The notes: generated from the letters alone by a model not told the origin. A stretch of DNA of 64,000 bases from Chitinophaga japonensis (GCF_007830125.1 NZ_VLLG01000003.1:1416247-1480246), one strand, 5' to 3'; counted from the first letter of the stretch, positions 15,533-25,259 are shown. Numbers and translations are program-made.

Positions 15533-15914
15533 GGGTTTTTTAGTCTGGGCCGCTGTGCTGGGCGGACTGGCCGTGATATTGGGGGCATTTGGGGCGCATA
15601 AGCTCAGGGAGCTGGTGCCGCCGGAAACCGTAAGCACCTTCCAGACAGGCGTTACTTACCAGTTCTACCACGTATTTGCCCTGCTGGCAGCAGGCATTTT
15701 ATACGCGCATATACCCGGGCCTCAACTATTATGGGCCGGCAGGTGTTTTATAGCGGGCATCCTGCTCTTTTCCGGTTCACTCTACCTGTTAACGGTACTC
15801 AAAATGACCAATACCGTTGGGCTGCGGGGTGCAGGCATCATCACGCCCATTGGCGGTGTAGTGTTTATTGCGGGATGGATCAACCTGTTATTGGGAGTTT
15901 TAAAGATCAAATGA
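15525..15914 (+). CDS. DUF423 small membrane protein
   Basis: A 129-residue integral membrane protein with four hydrophobic segments. It carries the DUF423 hallmarks GAFGAHKL in the first loop, TYQFYHVFALL, and a closing GG..FIAGW segment. The function of the family is not established. It overlaps aroK by 8 bp upstream, and its stop codon overlaps the start of the hydrolase gene downstream, so the three genes form one translational block. Confidence 0.88.
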   Translation: MHKGFLVWAAVLGGLAVILGAFGAHKLRELVPPETVSTFQTGVTYQFYHVFALLAAGILYAHIPGPQLLWAGRCFIAGILLFSGSLYLLTVLKMTNTVGLRGAGIITPIGGVVFIAGWINLLLGVLKIK

Positions 15915-17353
15915 TGGTAAAAGTAAAATACTGGCTGCTGGCCATGCTGCTATGCATGGGCCAGGCAGGCGCCGTATGCGCACAGGACCTGGAGCACGAT
16001 ATTTCCGGCACCTGGTACGGCGTGTTCAGCAACTACATGGGCGAAAAACAACGCCTGCTGGTAGTGCTGGAAAAAGATAAGCACGGTTACCACGGGCAGC
16101 TCAGAAGCCCGGACAAGACGGATGTAGCGCTGCCAATGGACAGTGTGACCTATGCGCACGGTATATTACGCTTCCGGATAAACGAAATAGGGCTGGCCTA
16201 CAAAGGCGGCTGGGATGCCGCCAACCACCGGTTCAACGGCCACCTGCAGCAGAGCGGCGACGAGTTCCCGCTGAATATTTCCAAAGACGAGATCCGGCGG
16301 GAAGCGCTGTACCGCCGCCCGCAGGACCCGCAGCCGCCCTTTGACTACCGGCAGGAGGAAGTGATGTTCAGCAGCCAGGACCCCGGGATAGCGCTGGCCG
16401 GCGCCTTTACCCGCCCGGCAGACAGCGCGCGGCGCTACCCGGCCGTGATCCTGCTCAGCGATGCCGGCCCCCAGAACCGGAACGAGGAAATGCTGGGCCA
16501 CAAGCCCTTTGCCGTGCTGGCGGACTATCTTACCCGCAAAGGCATAGCCGTGCTCCGCTATGACGATCGTGGCGCCGGCGCCAGCTCCGGTAATTACGAG
16601 GCGGCTACCCTGGACGACCAGGCGGCGGATGTGCGTGCGGCCATCGCTTACCTGCGCAGCCGCAAGGATGTGGATGCGCAGCATATCGGCCTCCTGGGCC
16701 AGGGCGAAGGCGCCGCCGTAGCCCAGATCGCAGCGGCGGGCAATGACAGCGTGGCTTTTGTAGTGTCCATGGCCGGCCCGGGCCTTAGCGGCCGGCAACT
16801 GCAGGAAATACAGTTAATGCAGGTGCTGCACGCCGTGCAGGGAAATGCGCAGGACTCCGTTATACAGCAAAACCTGCGCTATGCAAAGCCCTGGTTTGAC
16901 CTGCTGACTTCGGCAACCGACCCGGCCGCCGTGGCCGAACAGGGACCGGCCATCCTGCAGGAACTGTACCGGCACATTCCCAACCTGTATGCGCTTATGA
17001 GCGAGCAGCGCTTTGTGGAAGCCTCGCTGGCAGCACAGGCTACGCCGCACCGCCTGTCCGTTATACAGCACCGGCCGGCGGAGTACCTGGCGAAAATACG
17101 CTGCCCTTTCCTGGCCGTGAGCGGCGCGGCAGATGTGCAACTGGATGCCGGCAGCAACCTGCAGGCCATAGAGCAGGCGCTGCTGAAAGGCGGCAACCAG
17201 CAGGTAACGGTACGCAGCTTTGAAGGGCTGAACCACCTCTTCCAGCGCTGCAAAACCTGCCGCATAGATGAATATAGTTCCCTTGACCAGACAATAGATC
17301 CTGCCGTACTGGAGTTTATAAGCAGGTGGATGGCGGCGATCAGCAGCTTATGA
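15911..17353 (+). CDS. Secreted alpha/beta-hydrolase family protein lacking the catalytic serine
   Basis: A 480-residue exported protein: a signal peptide ending near AGAVCA, an N-terminal beta-rich domain (about 30-140), then an alpha/beta-hydrolase domain of the type found in bacterial S9/S33-like esterases. The family pattern is clear in LRYDDRGAGASSG, in the acid-residue region SGAADVQLDAGSN and in FEGLNHLFQ for the histidine. The nucleophile elbow reads LLGQGEGAAVA, where relatives have G-H-S-x-G-G: the serine position is Gly265 (codon 16703-16705). Hydrolysis by the usual mechanism is therefore unlikely. ATG at 15911 overlaps the upstream stop codon. Confidence 0.8.
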   Translation: MMVKVKYWLLAMLLCMGQAGAVCAQDLEHDISGTWYGVFSNYMGEKQRLLVVLEKDKHGYHGQLRSPDKTDVALPMDSVTYAHGILRFRINEIGLAYKGGWDAANHRFNGHLQQSGDEFPLNISKDEIRREALYRRPQDPQPPFDYRQEEVMFSSQDPGIALAGAFTRPADSARRYPAVILLSDAGPQNRNEEMLGHKPFAVLADYLTRKGIAVLRYDDRGAGASSGNYEAATLDDQAADVRAAIAYLRSRKDVDAQHIGLLGQGEGAAVAQIAAAGNDSVAFVVSMAGPGLSGRQLQEIQLMQVLHAVQGNAQDSVIQQNLRYAKPWFDLLTSATDPAAVAEQGPAILQELYRHIPNLYALMSEQRFVEASLAAQATPHRLSVIQHRPAEYLAKIRCPFLAVSGAADVQLDAGSNLQAIEQALLKGGNQQVTVRSFEGLNHLFQRCKTCRIDEYSSLDQTIDPAVLEFISRWMAAISSL

Positions 17354-17357
17354 CGTA

Positions 17358-17380
17358 CATATGGGCACATCCGCACATTA
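17358..17380 (+). repeat. Solo half-element of the GCACATCCGCA family
   Basis: This stretch, containing GCACATCCGCACATTA, differs from a 23-base stretch at 56696-56718 at three positions. Other copies in the window are arms of hairpins, but no partner arm is found here. It lies between the hydrolase stop codon and the ftsK promoter. Confidence 0.6.
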
Positions 17381-17395
17381 CTAAAATATCTTTCC

Positions 17396-17403
17396 TATTT
17401 TTG
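17396..17403 (+). promoter_or_regulatory. -7 promoter element for ftsK
   Basis: TATTTTTG matches TAnnTTTG and ends ten bases before the ATG at 17414, implying a very short leader. Confidence 0.4.
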
Positions 17404-17413
17404 ACACCATATT

Positions 17414-20023
17414 ATGTCAAAAAATAAACTGAAATCAGAAAAACCGGAGAGCAAAAAGTTACGTAGTAGTGCACCTGACGCGAATACGCTGAAGAAAGAC
17501 AAGGAAGCAGAAGTGAAGGTGAAAGAGCTGGTAAAAGACGAGCGCACGCATAAGGTATTGGGGATGATATGTTTGTTGTTGTCCGTGTACTTTTTTATTG
17601 CCTTTACCTCCTACCTGTTCACCTGGCAGGAAGACCAGGATAAGGTGTTCCGTTATTCCGCTGACGTATTGTTCATGACAGACCTGAAGGTAGACAACCT
17701 GCTGGGCAGGCTGGGCGCCTTTGTTTCCCACTGGTTCTTTTACAGGGGCGTGGGCGTAGCATCCTATTTCTTTTGTTACCTGTTCTTTATCCTTGGGATC
17801 AATTTCATTGTAGGCCGGCGGGTATTCCGTATCTGGCGCAATATCAAGCATATACTGTTCGGGCTGTTGTTCATCAGCACCGGTATGGCCTTCATTGCCA
17901 TCCACGATGGTTTCCCCTGGGGCGGCGCCCTGGGCGATGCCATTAACCGCTGGAGCATCGGGTTTATCGGTAAAACCGGCACCGCCCTCTTACTCATAGT
18001 GGCCGGCCTTTCCTGGCTGATCTGGAAATTCAATTTTGATTTCAAATGGCCGGAGCGCAAGCCGCGTCCGCCCAGGGCGGTACCGGAACCGGCGCCTGCG
18101 CCCGTTTCCACTGCTGCGGCCACTGCCATGGTGGCCGCGGAGCCCTCCGCCAAGCGTAGAAATGCGCTGAAAGGCGACGGCGGCGTAATGGTGATCCCGC
18201 CCAACGCGGACAATGAGCCGGAAGAAGATACCGATATGCAGTTGGTAGAGCGGGAACAGGCGCCCGCCGGCCCTGGCATCACCTACATTCCGCCCGCCCC
18301 GGACATCCCATTGGAGGAGGAAGAGGAGCCGGCAGCAGCCGAAGAGCCGGAAGAGGAAGAAGAAGCCGGGCCCTTATTATATATAGAGGAAACGGTAGAG
18401 CCCGCGCCTAAAAAGAAACGCACCCCGCCGGAAGAGGTGGCCTTCGAGATAAAGGAGCTGAAAGACGCCGAGGAGGACCTGCCGGAGGATGTGGAGCTGG
18501 TGCGGGAACCGGTACATGCGGATCCTTATGACCCCATGCTGGACCTGCGCGATTACCAGTACCCCGGCCTGGAGATGCTGGAATCGCATGTGAATGAGAA
18601 AGTGGTGCAGGACGCCGGGGAGCTGGAAAAGAACAAGAACCAGATCATTGATACGCTCAAGAACTACGATATTTCCATACAGAAGATCAGCGCTACCGTA
18701 GGGCCTACCGTTACCCTGTACGAGATCGTGCCGGCGGCCGGTGTGCGCATATCCCGTATCAAGAACCTGGAAGATGATATCGCCCTGAGCCTGGCCGCCC
18801 TGGGCATCCGTATCATTGCGCCCATACCGGGCAAGGGTACCATCGGTATAGAAGTGCCCAATGTGAAAAAGAGCATCGTGTCCCTGAAGGCGCTGCTGGC
18901 CTCTGAGAAGTTCCAGCACAACAACATGGACCTGCCTATTGCCATCGGCAAAAAGATAGACAACGAGAACTTTATTGCGGACCTGGCCAAAATGCCGCAC
19001 CTGCTGATGGCAGGGGCTACCGGCCAGGGTAAATCCGTGGGTATCAACACCCTGCTGGTATCCCTGCTGTACAAGAAGCATCCTTCCCAGCTCAAATTCG
19101 TGCTGGTGGACCCGAAAAAAGTGGAGCTGAGCCTCTACAAGCTGATAGAGAAGCATTTCCTGGCCAAGCTGCCGGGAGAGGAGGACGCCATTATCACGGA
19201 TACCAAGAAGGTGATCCACACCCTCAATGCCCTGTGTATTGAAATGGATGTGCGCTACGACCTGCTGAAAGAAGCCGGCACCCGCAACATCCGGGAATAT
19301 AACCATAAGTTTGTGCAGCGCCGGCTCAACCCCCAGAAGGGGCACCGGTACCTGCCTTTCATTGTGCTGGTGATAGACGAGTTTGCCGACCTTATCATGA
19401 CGGCGGGCAAGGAAGTGGAAATGCCCATCGCCCGCCTGGCCCAGTTGGCCCGCGCCGTGGGCATCCACCTGATCATCGCTACGCAGCGCCCGTCCGTGAA
19501 TATCATTACCGGCACCATTAAGGCCAACTTCCCGGCCCGCATCGCCTTCAAGGTATCCTCCAAGATAGACTCCCGCACCATCCTGGATATTGGCGGCGCG
19601 GAGCAACTGATAGGCCAGGGCGATATGCTGGTGTCCTTTAACGGGGAGCTGGTGCGCCTGCAGTGTGCCTTCGTGGATACGCCGGAAGTGGAGAAGGTGG
19701 CGGAGTTCATCGGAGATCAGCGCGGCTACCCGGAAGCCTTTATGCTGCCGGAGTACGTGGATGAGAAGGAGCTGGAAGGCAAGGAGTTCAGCCTGCAGGA
19801 CCGGGACCCGCTGTTCGAGGAAGCCGCCCGCGTGATCGTGCAGAACCAGCAGGGCTCTACCTCCCTGCTGCAGCGCCGGATGAAGCTGGGCTACAACCGC
19901 GCCGGCCGCCTGATGGACCAGTTGGAGCAGGCGGGCATTGTAGGGCCTAACATGGGCAGCAAGGCCCGCGATGTAATGGTTAAGACAGAGGCCGACCTGG
20001 AAGAGATACTGAACACCTTATAG
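17414..20023 (+). CDS. ftsK: DNA translocase FtsK
   Basis: An 869-residue protein of the FtsK/SpoIIIE family. Four membrane segments lie in the first 200 residues, followed by an acidic, proline-rich linker (about 215-370). Then come the alpha/beta motor domain with Walker A GATGQGKSVG (near residue 534) and Walker B VIDEFADL, and a C-terminal winged-helix gamma domain (RRMKLGYNRAGRLMDQLE) that reads KOPS-type sequences. It pumps chromosome termini through the division septum. The linker is short compared with the E. coli protein, as is usual outside gammaproteobacteria. The downstream lolA-like gene starts 95 bp later. Confidence 0.95.
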   Translation: MSKNKLKSEKPESKKLRSSAPDANTLKKDKEAEVKVKELVKDERTHKVLGMICLLLSVYFFIAFTSYLFTWQEDQDKVFRYSADVLFMTDLKVDNLLGRLGAFVSHWFFYRGVGVASYFFCYLFFILGINFIVGRRVFRIWRNIKHILFGLLFISTGMAFIAIHDGFPWGGALGDAINRWSIGFIGKTGTALLLIVAGLSWLIWKFNFDFKWPERKPRPPRAVPEPAPAPVSTAAATAMVAAEPSAKRRNALKGDGGVMVIPPNADNEPEEDTDMQLVEREQAPAGPGITYIPPAPDIPLEEEEEPAAAEEPEEEEEAGPLLYIEETVEPAPKKKRTPPEEVAFEIKELKDAEEDLPEDVELVREPVHADPYDPMLDLRDYQYPGLEMLESHVNEKVVQDAGELEKNKNQIIDTLKNYDISIQKISATVGPTVTLYEIVPAAGVRISRIKNLEDDIALSLAALGIRIIAPIPGKGTIGIEVPNVKKSIVSLKALLASEKFQHNNMDLPIAIGKKIDNENFIADLAKMPHLLMAGATGQGKSVGINTLLVSLLYKKHPSQLKFVLVDPKKVELSLYKLIEKHFLAKLPGEEDAIITDTKKVIHTLNALCIEMDVRYDLLKEAGTRNIREYNHKFVQRRLNPQKGHRYLPFIVLVIDEFADLIMTAGKEVEMPIARLAQLARAVGIHLIIATQRPSVNIITGTIKANFPARIAFKVSSKIDSRTILDIGGAEQLIGQGDMLVSFNGELVRLQCAFVDTPEVEKVAEFIGDQRGYPEAFMLPEYVDEKELEGKEFSLQDRDPLFEEAARVIVQNQQGSTSLLQRRMKLGYNRAGRLMDQLEQAGIVGPNMGSKARDVMVKTEADLEEILNTL

Positions 20024-20118
20024 CGATTTTGGCATTTCTTTAACGGGTGTTTTAAACGTACCGGCATAACATTTGTCTATTGTTGAGTAGAAACAGAAAA
20101 CCAAAATATACTTAAACG

Positions 20119-20778
20119 ATGAAGAAAATTGTATTAATGGGCATGTTGATGGGGAGCGTGGTATTTAACAGTGTGGCGCAGTCCGGGGGGCAAAATGATC
20201 CGAAGGCCAAGTCTGTACTGGATAATGTGAGCAAAAAATTCAAATCCCTCAAATCTGTAGCAGCCGATTTTGTACTGAAGGTGCATGGCGCCAATAACAG
20301 CGTGGCAGATTCCCGGAAAGGTACCGTATACCTGAAAGGGCCTAAATATAAAGTGACGATGGAAGGGCAGGAGATCATCAGCGACAACAAGACCTCCTGG
20401 ACCTATTCCAAAGACGTGAACGAGGTGACGATCAACAGCGTAGACCAGGGCGCAACCACTATTACGCCTGCCAAATTATTTACCAACTTCTATGACAAGG
20501 ACTTCCTGTACCGCCTGGCCGGGGAAACCTCCGAAAAGGGCAAAACCCTGCAGAACATAGAAATGACCCCGACGGACAAATCCAAAAGCATTTTCAAGGT
20601 CATTCTTTCTGTAGACAAAAAACAGCAGAACATTGCCCGTATGAAGGTGTTCGAGAAGAACGGCAACCAGTATACTTACGAGATCACCAATTTCAAGCCT
20701 AACGCCAATGTGTCAGACGCTACCTTTACTTTTGATCCCAAAAAGTACCCGGGAGTGGAAGTGGTAGACCTGCGATAA
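20119..20778 (+). CDS. LolA-like outer-membrane lipoprotein carrier
   Basis: A 219-residue exported protein with a signal peptide ending near FNSVAQ. It has the LolA/LolB-type pattern of a half-barrel: SKKFKSLKSVAADFVLKV at the start, GTVYLKGPKYKVTMEGQEIISDNKTSW in the middle, and FTFDPKKYPGVEVVDLR at the end. By family it would ferry lipoproteins from the inner to the outer membrane. Bacteroidota carry several LolA-like paralogues, so the gene symbol is left open. It follows ftsK on the same strand, as in several other bacteria. Confidence 0.85.
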   Translation: MKKIVLMGMLMGSVVFNSVAQSGGQNDPKAKSVLDNVSKKFKSLKSVAADFVLKVHGANNSVADSRKGTVYLKGPKYKVTMEGQEIISDNKTSWTYSKDVNEVTINSVDQGATTITPAKLFTNFYDKDFLYRLAGETSEKGKTLQNIEMTPTDKSKSIFKVILSVDKKQQNIARMKVFEKNGNQYTYEITNFKPNANVSDATFTFDPKKYPGVEVVDLR

Positions 20779-20800
20779 GGCATGGTATAAGCATATATGG

Positions 20801-20849
20801 ATGTGCTGATGGATATGCACGGGGATTTCGTGCTGCTTCATCAGCACAT
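20801..20849. terminator. Hairpin of the word-repeat family after the LolA-like gene
   Basis: ATGTGCTGATG at 20801-20811 pairs perfectly with 20839-20849, and looser complementarity (ATATGC-type words) extends both arms outward over about 20785-20870. It lies between the LolA-like gene and lpdA. No strong T-tract follows, so the termination role is uncertain. Confidence 0.5.
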
Positions 20850-20880
20850 TTACATATTAGCATATCAACACATTATTACC

Positions 20881-20888
20881 TATCTTTG
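20881..20888 (+). promoter_or_regulatory. -7 promoter element for lpdA
   Basis: TATCTTTG matches TAnnTTTG, 27 bp before the lpdA ATG. Confidence 0.5.
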
Positions 20889-20915
20889 GCAAGTTTTTAA
20901 TTAAAATTAAGCAAT

Positions 20916-22322
20916 ATGGCATACGACGTAATCGTAATTGGTAGCGGCCCCGGTGGATATGTGGCTGCTATCCGTGCTTCTCAGCTTGGATTTAAAACAG
21001 CCGTTGTAGAGCGGGAGAGCCTGGGCGGTATCTGTTTGAACTGGGGATGTATCCCTACCAAGGCACTACTGAAATCGGCGCAGGTATTTGAATATATACA
21101 GCATTCCAAAGATTACGGCATCAGCGTGAGCAAGGCGGAAGCAGATTTTGAGGCCATCATCAAGCGCAGCCGCGGCTCTGCAGATAAAATGAGCAAGGGC
21201 GTGCAGTTCCTCATGAAGAAGAACAAGATAGACGTGCTGATGGGTACTGCCAAACTCAAAGGCAAAAACCAGGTGGAGATTACGGATAAGGACGGTAAGA
21301 CCTCTGTACAGGACGCCAAGCATATCATTATGGCTACCGGCGCCCGCTCCCGCGAGCTGCCCAACCTGAAGATAGACGGCAAGAAGGTGATCGGCTACCG
21401 TGACGCCATGGTGCTGCCCAAGCAGCCCAAATCCATGATCGTAGTGGGTTCCGGCGCTATCGGTGTTGAGTTTGCCTATTTCTATCACAGCCTGGGCACC
21501 AAAGTGACCATCGTTGAGTTTATGCCGCGCATAGTGCCGGTTGAGGACGAAGATATTTCCAAAGAGCTGGAAAAGATATACAAGAAGAAAGGCCTGGAGA
21601 TCATGACCAACTCCTCCGTTGAGAGCGTGGACACCAGCGGCAGCGGCGTAAAAGCCAGGGTAAAGACCGAGAAAGGCGAAGTGACCCTGGAAGCAGACGT
21701 AGTGCTGAGCGCCGTGGGCATTACCGCCAACATCGAGAACCTGGGCCTGGAAGCTTTAGGCATCAAAACCGACAAAGGCAAGGTGCTGGTGGACAAGTAC
21801 TACCAGACCAATGTACCGGGCATCTATGCCATTGGTGATATGGTACCGGGCCAGGCACTGGCGCACGTGGCTTCCAAGGAAGGTATTGTTTGCGTAGAGG
21901 CCATCGCCTATAACGAAAAGAAATACGCGCACAAACCGGAGCCGATCGATTATATGAATATCCCCGGCTGTACTTACTGCGCACCGGAGATCGCTTCTGT
22001 AGGCTATACCGAAAAGGCCGCCAAAGAAGCCGGCTACGAAGTGAAAGTGGGCAAATTCCCCTTCTCCGCTTCCGGTAAGGCTATTGGCGCCGGCGCCCCC
22101 GAGGGCTTTGTAAAAGTGATCTTTGACGCCAAATATGGCGAATGGCTGGGCACCCACATGATAGGGGCCAACGTGACAGAGGTTATTGTACAAACCGTTA
22201 CCGCCCGTAAGCTGGAAACCACCTACCAGGAAGTACTGGATTCCATCCACCCGCACCCGACCATGAGCGAAGCCGTGAAGGATGCCATAGAAGCTGCGTA
22301 CGGAGAGGCAATACACCTGTAA
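20916..22322 (+). CDS. lpdA: Dihydrolipoyl dehydrogenase (E3)
   Basis: A 468-residue flavoprotein disulfide reductase. It has the N-terminal FAD motif GSGPGGYVAAIRASQLG, the redox-active disulfide GGICLNWGCIPTKALL, a second Rossmann motif VVGSGAIGVEFAYF for NAD, AIGDMVPGQALAHVAS, and the C-terminal HPHPTMSEA with the catalytic histidine. It reoxidises dihydrolipoamide in pyruvate and 2-oxoglutarate dehydrogenase or glycine cleavage complexes. No E1/E2 genes are adjacent, so it probably serves several complexes. Confidence 0.96.
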   Translation: MAYDVIVIGSGPGGYVAAIRASQLGFKTAVVERESLGGICLNWGCIPTKALLKSAQVFEYIQHSKDYGISVSKAEADFEAIIKRSRGSADKMSKGVQFLMKKNKIDVLMGTAKLKGKNQVEITDKDGKTSVQDAKHIIMATGARSRELPNLKIDGKKVIGYRDAMVLPKQPKSMIVVGSGAIGVEFAYFYHSLGTKVTIVEFMPRIVPVEDEDISKELEKIYKKKGLEIMTNSSVESVDTSGSGVKARVKTEKGEVTLEADVVLSAVGITANIENLGLEALGIKTDKGKVLVDKYYQTNVPGIYAIGDMVPGQALAHVASKEGIVCVEAIAYNEKKYAHKPEPIDYMNIPGCTYCAPEIASVGYTEKAAKEAGYEVKVGKFPFSASGKAIGAGAPEGFVKVIFDAKYGEWLGTHMIGANVTEVIVQTVTARKLETTYQEVLDSIHPHPTMSEAVKDAIEAAYGEAIHL

Positions 22323-22345
22323 TAATACGAATGTGCAAATATGCG

Positions 22346-22382
22346 AATGTGCAAATGGTTGTTCCATTTGCACATTTTTATT
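22346..22382 (+). terminator. Terminator of lpdA, word-repeat hairpin
   Basis: AATGTGCAAATGG at 22346-22358 pairs perfectly with 22364-22376 across a five-base loop and is followed by a T-rich stretch. The same words (AATGTGCAAATATGC) also occur once just ahead of the stem. Confidence 0.7.
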
Positions 22383-22391
22383 TTGTGCACA

Positions 22392-25259
22392 TCAGAGCTT
22401 CACGATCTTCCGCACGAATACCCGCTTCCCTTCTTCATATACCGCTACAATGTATACACCGGGTGTTAGCGGGGCCACGTCTATGCTTTCCTGCATGTTG
22501 CTGACCACGTAAGTTTTTAACAGGCGGCCGCTGATGTCGCTGATTTGCACCTGCCGTATTTGCGGCGCGCTGCTGAGCAATTGCAGGGTATTGCCGGCCG
22601 GGTTGGGGTATAGCAGGAAGGTATTGCCGGCCCCTATCATGGCTACCGATACGGTGTCGGAGTACAGCATGCGCCCGTCCGCGGTTTCCAGGCGCACCCG
22701 GTAATAATTGGTGCCGGCATGCGGCGCATTGTCCGGTATGGTGTAACTGAGATTGCCGTCCACCGGGCTGGATTGCAGCACGGTAAAGCCGGTGGGGGCC
22801 AGCTTTTCCCACCAGATTGTCTGCAGGTTATACAGGCTGCCCAGGCTAAGGGTGAGCCGTACCTGTGCATCGTCCACCGGGTCGGCCAGCAGGCTGGCCA
22901 CATAGCAGCTCAGGCCCTGGTTGCGGTAGTCCAGGGAATAGCTTTTCTGCCCGGTCCACCCGTCGGCATGTACGGCGCCGACGGCCAGCCAGGTGGCGTT
23001 CAGATCCTGTTTGTGTATAACCACGAAGGTGTCACGGGTAAGGGTATACCTTTCCAGGTATTGTTCCCCCAGCGCATATACCTCGTAGCTGCCTGCCCCT
23101 GGCAGGCCGGTCCAGTACAGCAGCAGGGAATCCGTACAGTCAAAGCCCACGCGCGGCTCCGGCGTGGGCGCAATAAAAAAGGAAGGACTGATGTAGGCGG
23201 TATCGGTCGTTTGCATGCGCAGCCAGGCCCTGGAAAATACCGCTGGCACGGCCCAGTTGTAGGAGCCGTCCGCCAGCGGCTGGTCCTGTACGATGCTTTG
23301 CCAGGTGACCCCACTGTCCAGGCTATACGAAATATTACCATTGCCATCCAGGGAGGTGGCCCAGCGCAGGGGCACGGTACTGCCGGCGGCCAGCAGGCTT
23401 CCCGGGCCGGGATGGTCCCAGTTGAAATAGCGGGCGGGTATGTATTCATACACGATATAGTAGGCCTGCGGCCCACGGGGAACATTACTACCGCTTACGT
23501 GTATACGTATTTCCCCGGAGGGATGATCCACTGTTACCTGCTCGGTATTGTTCAGCGTATCCCGGCCGCGGTGCGCGGGCGCCAGCAGGGAGTCCGCATC
23601 CGGGTAAGCGCTCAGTATCCAGGGATCGTAGCGGTTGCCGGCAGCATCTGTTACCCAGAGGTCCAGGTCATTCACCAGGGCTTTGGGGGCGTCGGCCGCG
23701 GCGGGTGGGTCGTTCCAGCCGATGCTCACCTTGAGTTGCTGCACCCCCGCCGGTACGGTAAGGGAAAAAAGCTGGCTGCTGCCTGTGGTGACGGCGCCGG
23801 AGCGGAAACGTTCTTCCTGCACCGTTTGCACGGCGCGGAGCGCATTCACCGCCCCGAAACCGCTGCTGTAGTCCACCTGCGGGGTGCCGGTATCGTCCGC
23901 GCTGTTGATCAGCAAGGTTCTCAGCAGGGCGGTGGAGGGCGCGCGGCCATACTGCTGTATGTAGGCATCCTGTACCAGGGTGGCAATACCACTGGTGAGT
24001 GCAGCAGCATTGGAGGTGCCGTCCAGGCCATAAGCTACCAGCTCGGGTTTTACACGGCCGTCGTAGGCGGGGCCTTTGGAACTGGTGGCAGGCACATGGT
24101 TGCTGCCATCTGTAGCGCCGGCCACCAGCACGTTCTTGGCCTGCTTGTAGGTGCCGGACAGGTTGGCAAAGCCGGGCATGCCGCTGTAGATGCCGTTGCC
24201 CGGGGCCTGGTCGCCATCGTTGCCGGAAGAGAACACGTGCAGCAGCGTATCCATGGTAGCGGTTTGTTCATCGTAGGCAATGGATTCCGTGCCGTAGTAA
24301 TTCTCTATGCCGGTGCCGTAGGAATGGTTCTGCAGCCGGATGCCCAGGGCCTGGTATGCGGCCGCATCGTCCGGCAGCAGCTTATTGTCCGTACTGGTGC
24401 TGTTAAAGTCCGAGGAGCTGAGGAAAGCCTGCATGGCTGCGCCCTGCCCTTCCGGGGCGGAGTTGGCGGCGCCGGCTACGAGGGTGGCCATAATAGTGGC
24501 ATGCGCATCCACACTGGTGGCGGCAATGCCGGAAGCCATATACCGGCCCTGTATGTCCGCATCGGTGGTATCGAACAGGTTCTCTTTCAGGGATACTACC
24601 ATGTTGCGGCCCTGCAATTGCGGGTACTGCCGGTGCACCGCGGTAATGCGGTTCAGTGTGAGGTCATTGTTACTGATCGCGGTTTCGGTGCCGGGCCGGC
24701 GCAGGGCATCTGCAAAGCGCAGTGCCGGTTGGGCAATGAAATCCGCCCAGTCACTTTTTTTGACCCGCATAATGGCGATGCTGCGGCTTACCTGCCGGTA
24801 TATGCGGCACCAGGCGGGCAGCGCCAGGCCGGTATCCAGGCTGGCCTGCACGGTAATGCTGTCCGCATCCCGCAATTGTTCCAGTTGCCGCAGCAGGACT
24901 GGTGTGCTTTTCCAGTTGCTGTTGGCCGCATAGGTATACGCCACTTTGCGCAGCAGCGCGGTATCGGTGACTGCCTGCTGCAGGATATAATGATGGCGGG
25001 TAAGGGCCTTTACCAACCCGTAAGGTTGGAGTGCATTTTTACCGGGATAGGCGCGAAATTTTACCAGGTAAAAAACGGATTTATGCCGGGCAGGTTGCGT
25101 AGTGCCGCTATCCGTTAAAATACCGTAGCGTTGTAATATAGTGTCTTTGCCAGGTTGTTGCCGGGCCGGGAGCTGCAGGGAAACAAACAGGAACAGCAGC
25201 GCCAGTAGCGATCTTGCGACGATGAGTTGCATGCAGGGAAATATCATTGTAGTGCGCAT
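22392..25259 (-). CDS. S8-family serine peptidase with T9SS sorting domain
   Basis: A 955-residue secreted subtilase. The start is ATG at 25259 (MRTTMIFPCMQLIVARSLL), giving a signal peptide; the frame is open further upstream but without such a signal. The subtilisin-type residues appear as an Asp in FDTTDADIQGR, His in VDAHATIMATLVAGA, the oxyanion Asn in FSSGNDGD and Ser in DGTSNAAALTSGIA. Beta-sandwich regions follow, then a C-terminal type A T9SS sorting domain (LLYPNPAGNTLQLL through GVYIVAVYEEGKRVFVRKIV). It should be exported by T9SS and surface-attached or released. The His motif departs from the classic HGTHVAG but fits a Bacteroidota branch of the family. Confidence 0.88.
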   Translation of the reverse strand: MRTTMIFPCMQLIVARSLLALLFLFVSLQLPARQQPGKDTILQRYGILTDSGTTQPARHKSVFYLVKFRAYPGKNALQPYGLVKALTRHHYILQQAVTDTALLRKVAYTYAANSNWKSTPVLLRQLEQLRDADSITVQASLDTGLALPAWCRIYRQVSRSIAIMRVKKSDWADFIAQPALRFADALRRPGTETAISNNDLTLNRITAVHRQYPQLQGRNMVVSLKENLFDTTDADIQGRYMASGIAATSVDAHATIMATLVAGAANSAPEGQGAAMQAFLSSSDFNSTSTDNKLLPDDAAAYQALGIRLQNHSYGTGIENYYGTESIAYDEQTATMDTLLHVFSSGNDGDQAPGNGIYSGMPGFANLSGTYKQAKNVLVAGATDGSNHVPATSSKGPAYDGRVKPELVAYGLDGTSNAAALTSGIATLVQDAYIQQYGRAPSTALLRTLLINSADDTGTPQVDYSSGFGAVNALRAVQTVQEERFRSGAVTTGSSQLFSLTVPAGVQQLKVSIGWNDPPAAADAPKALVNDLDLWVTDAAGNRYDPWILSAYPDADSLLAPAHRGRDTLNNTEQVTVDHPSGEIRIHVSGSNVPRGPQAYYIVYEYIPARYFNWDHPGPGSLLAAGSTVPLRWATSLDGNGNISYSLDSGVTWQSIVQDQPLADGSYNWAVPAVFSRAWLRMQTTDTAYISPSFFIAPTPEPRVGFDCTDSLLLYWTGLPGAGSYEVYALGEQYLERYTLTRDTFVVIHKQDLNATWLAVGAVHADGWTGQKSYSLDYRNQGLSCYVASLLADPVDDAQVRLTLSLGSLYNLQTIWWEKLAPTGFTVLQSSPVDGNLSYTIPDNAPHAGTNYYRVRLETADGRMLYSDTVSVAMIGAGNTFLLYPNPAGNTLQLLSSAPQIRQVQISDISGRLLKTYVVSNMQESIDVAPLTPGVYIVAVYEEGKRVFVRKIVKL

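Noticed and set aside
22719..25118. Long plus-strand open frame opposite the S8 peptidase
   Set aside because: It is antisense to a clear gene. The codon bias of GC-rich DNA keeps the opposite frame open, and no domain is recognisable.
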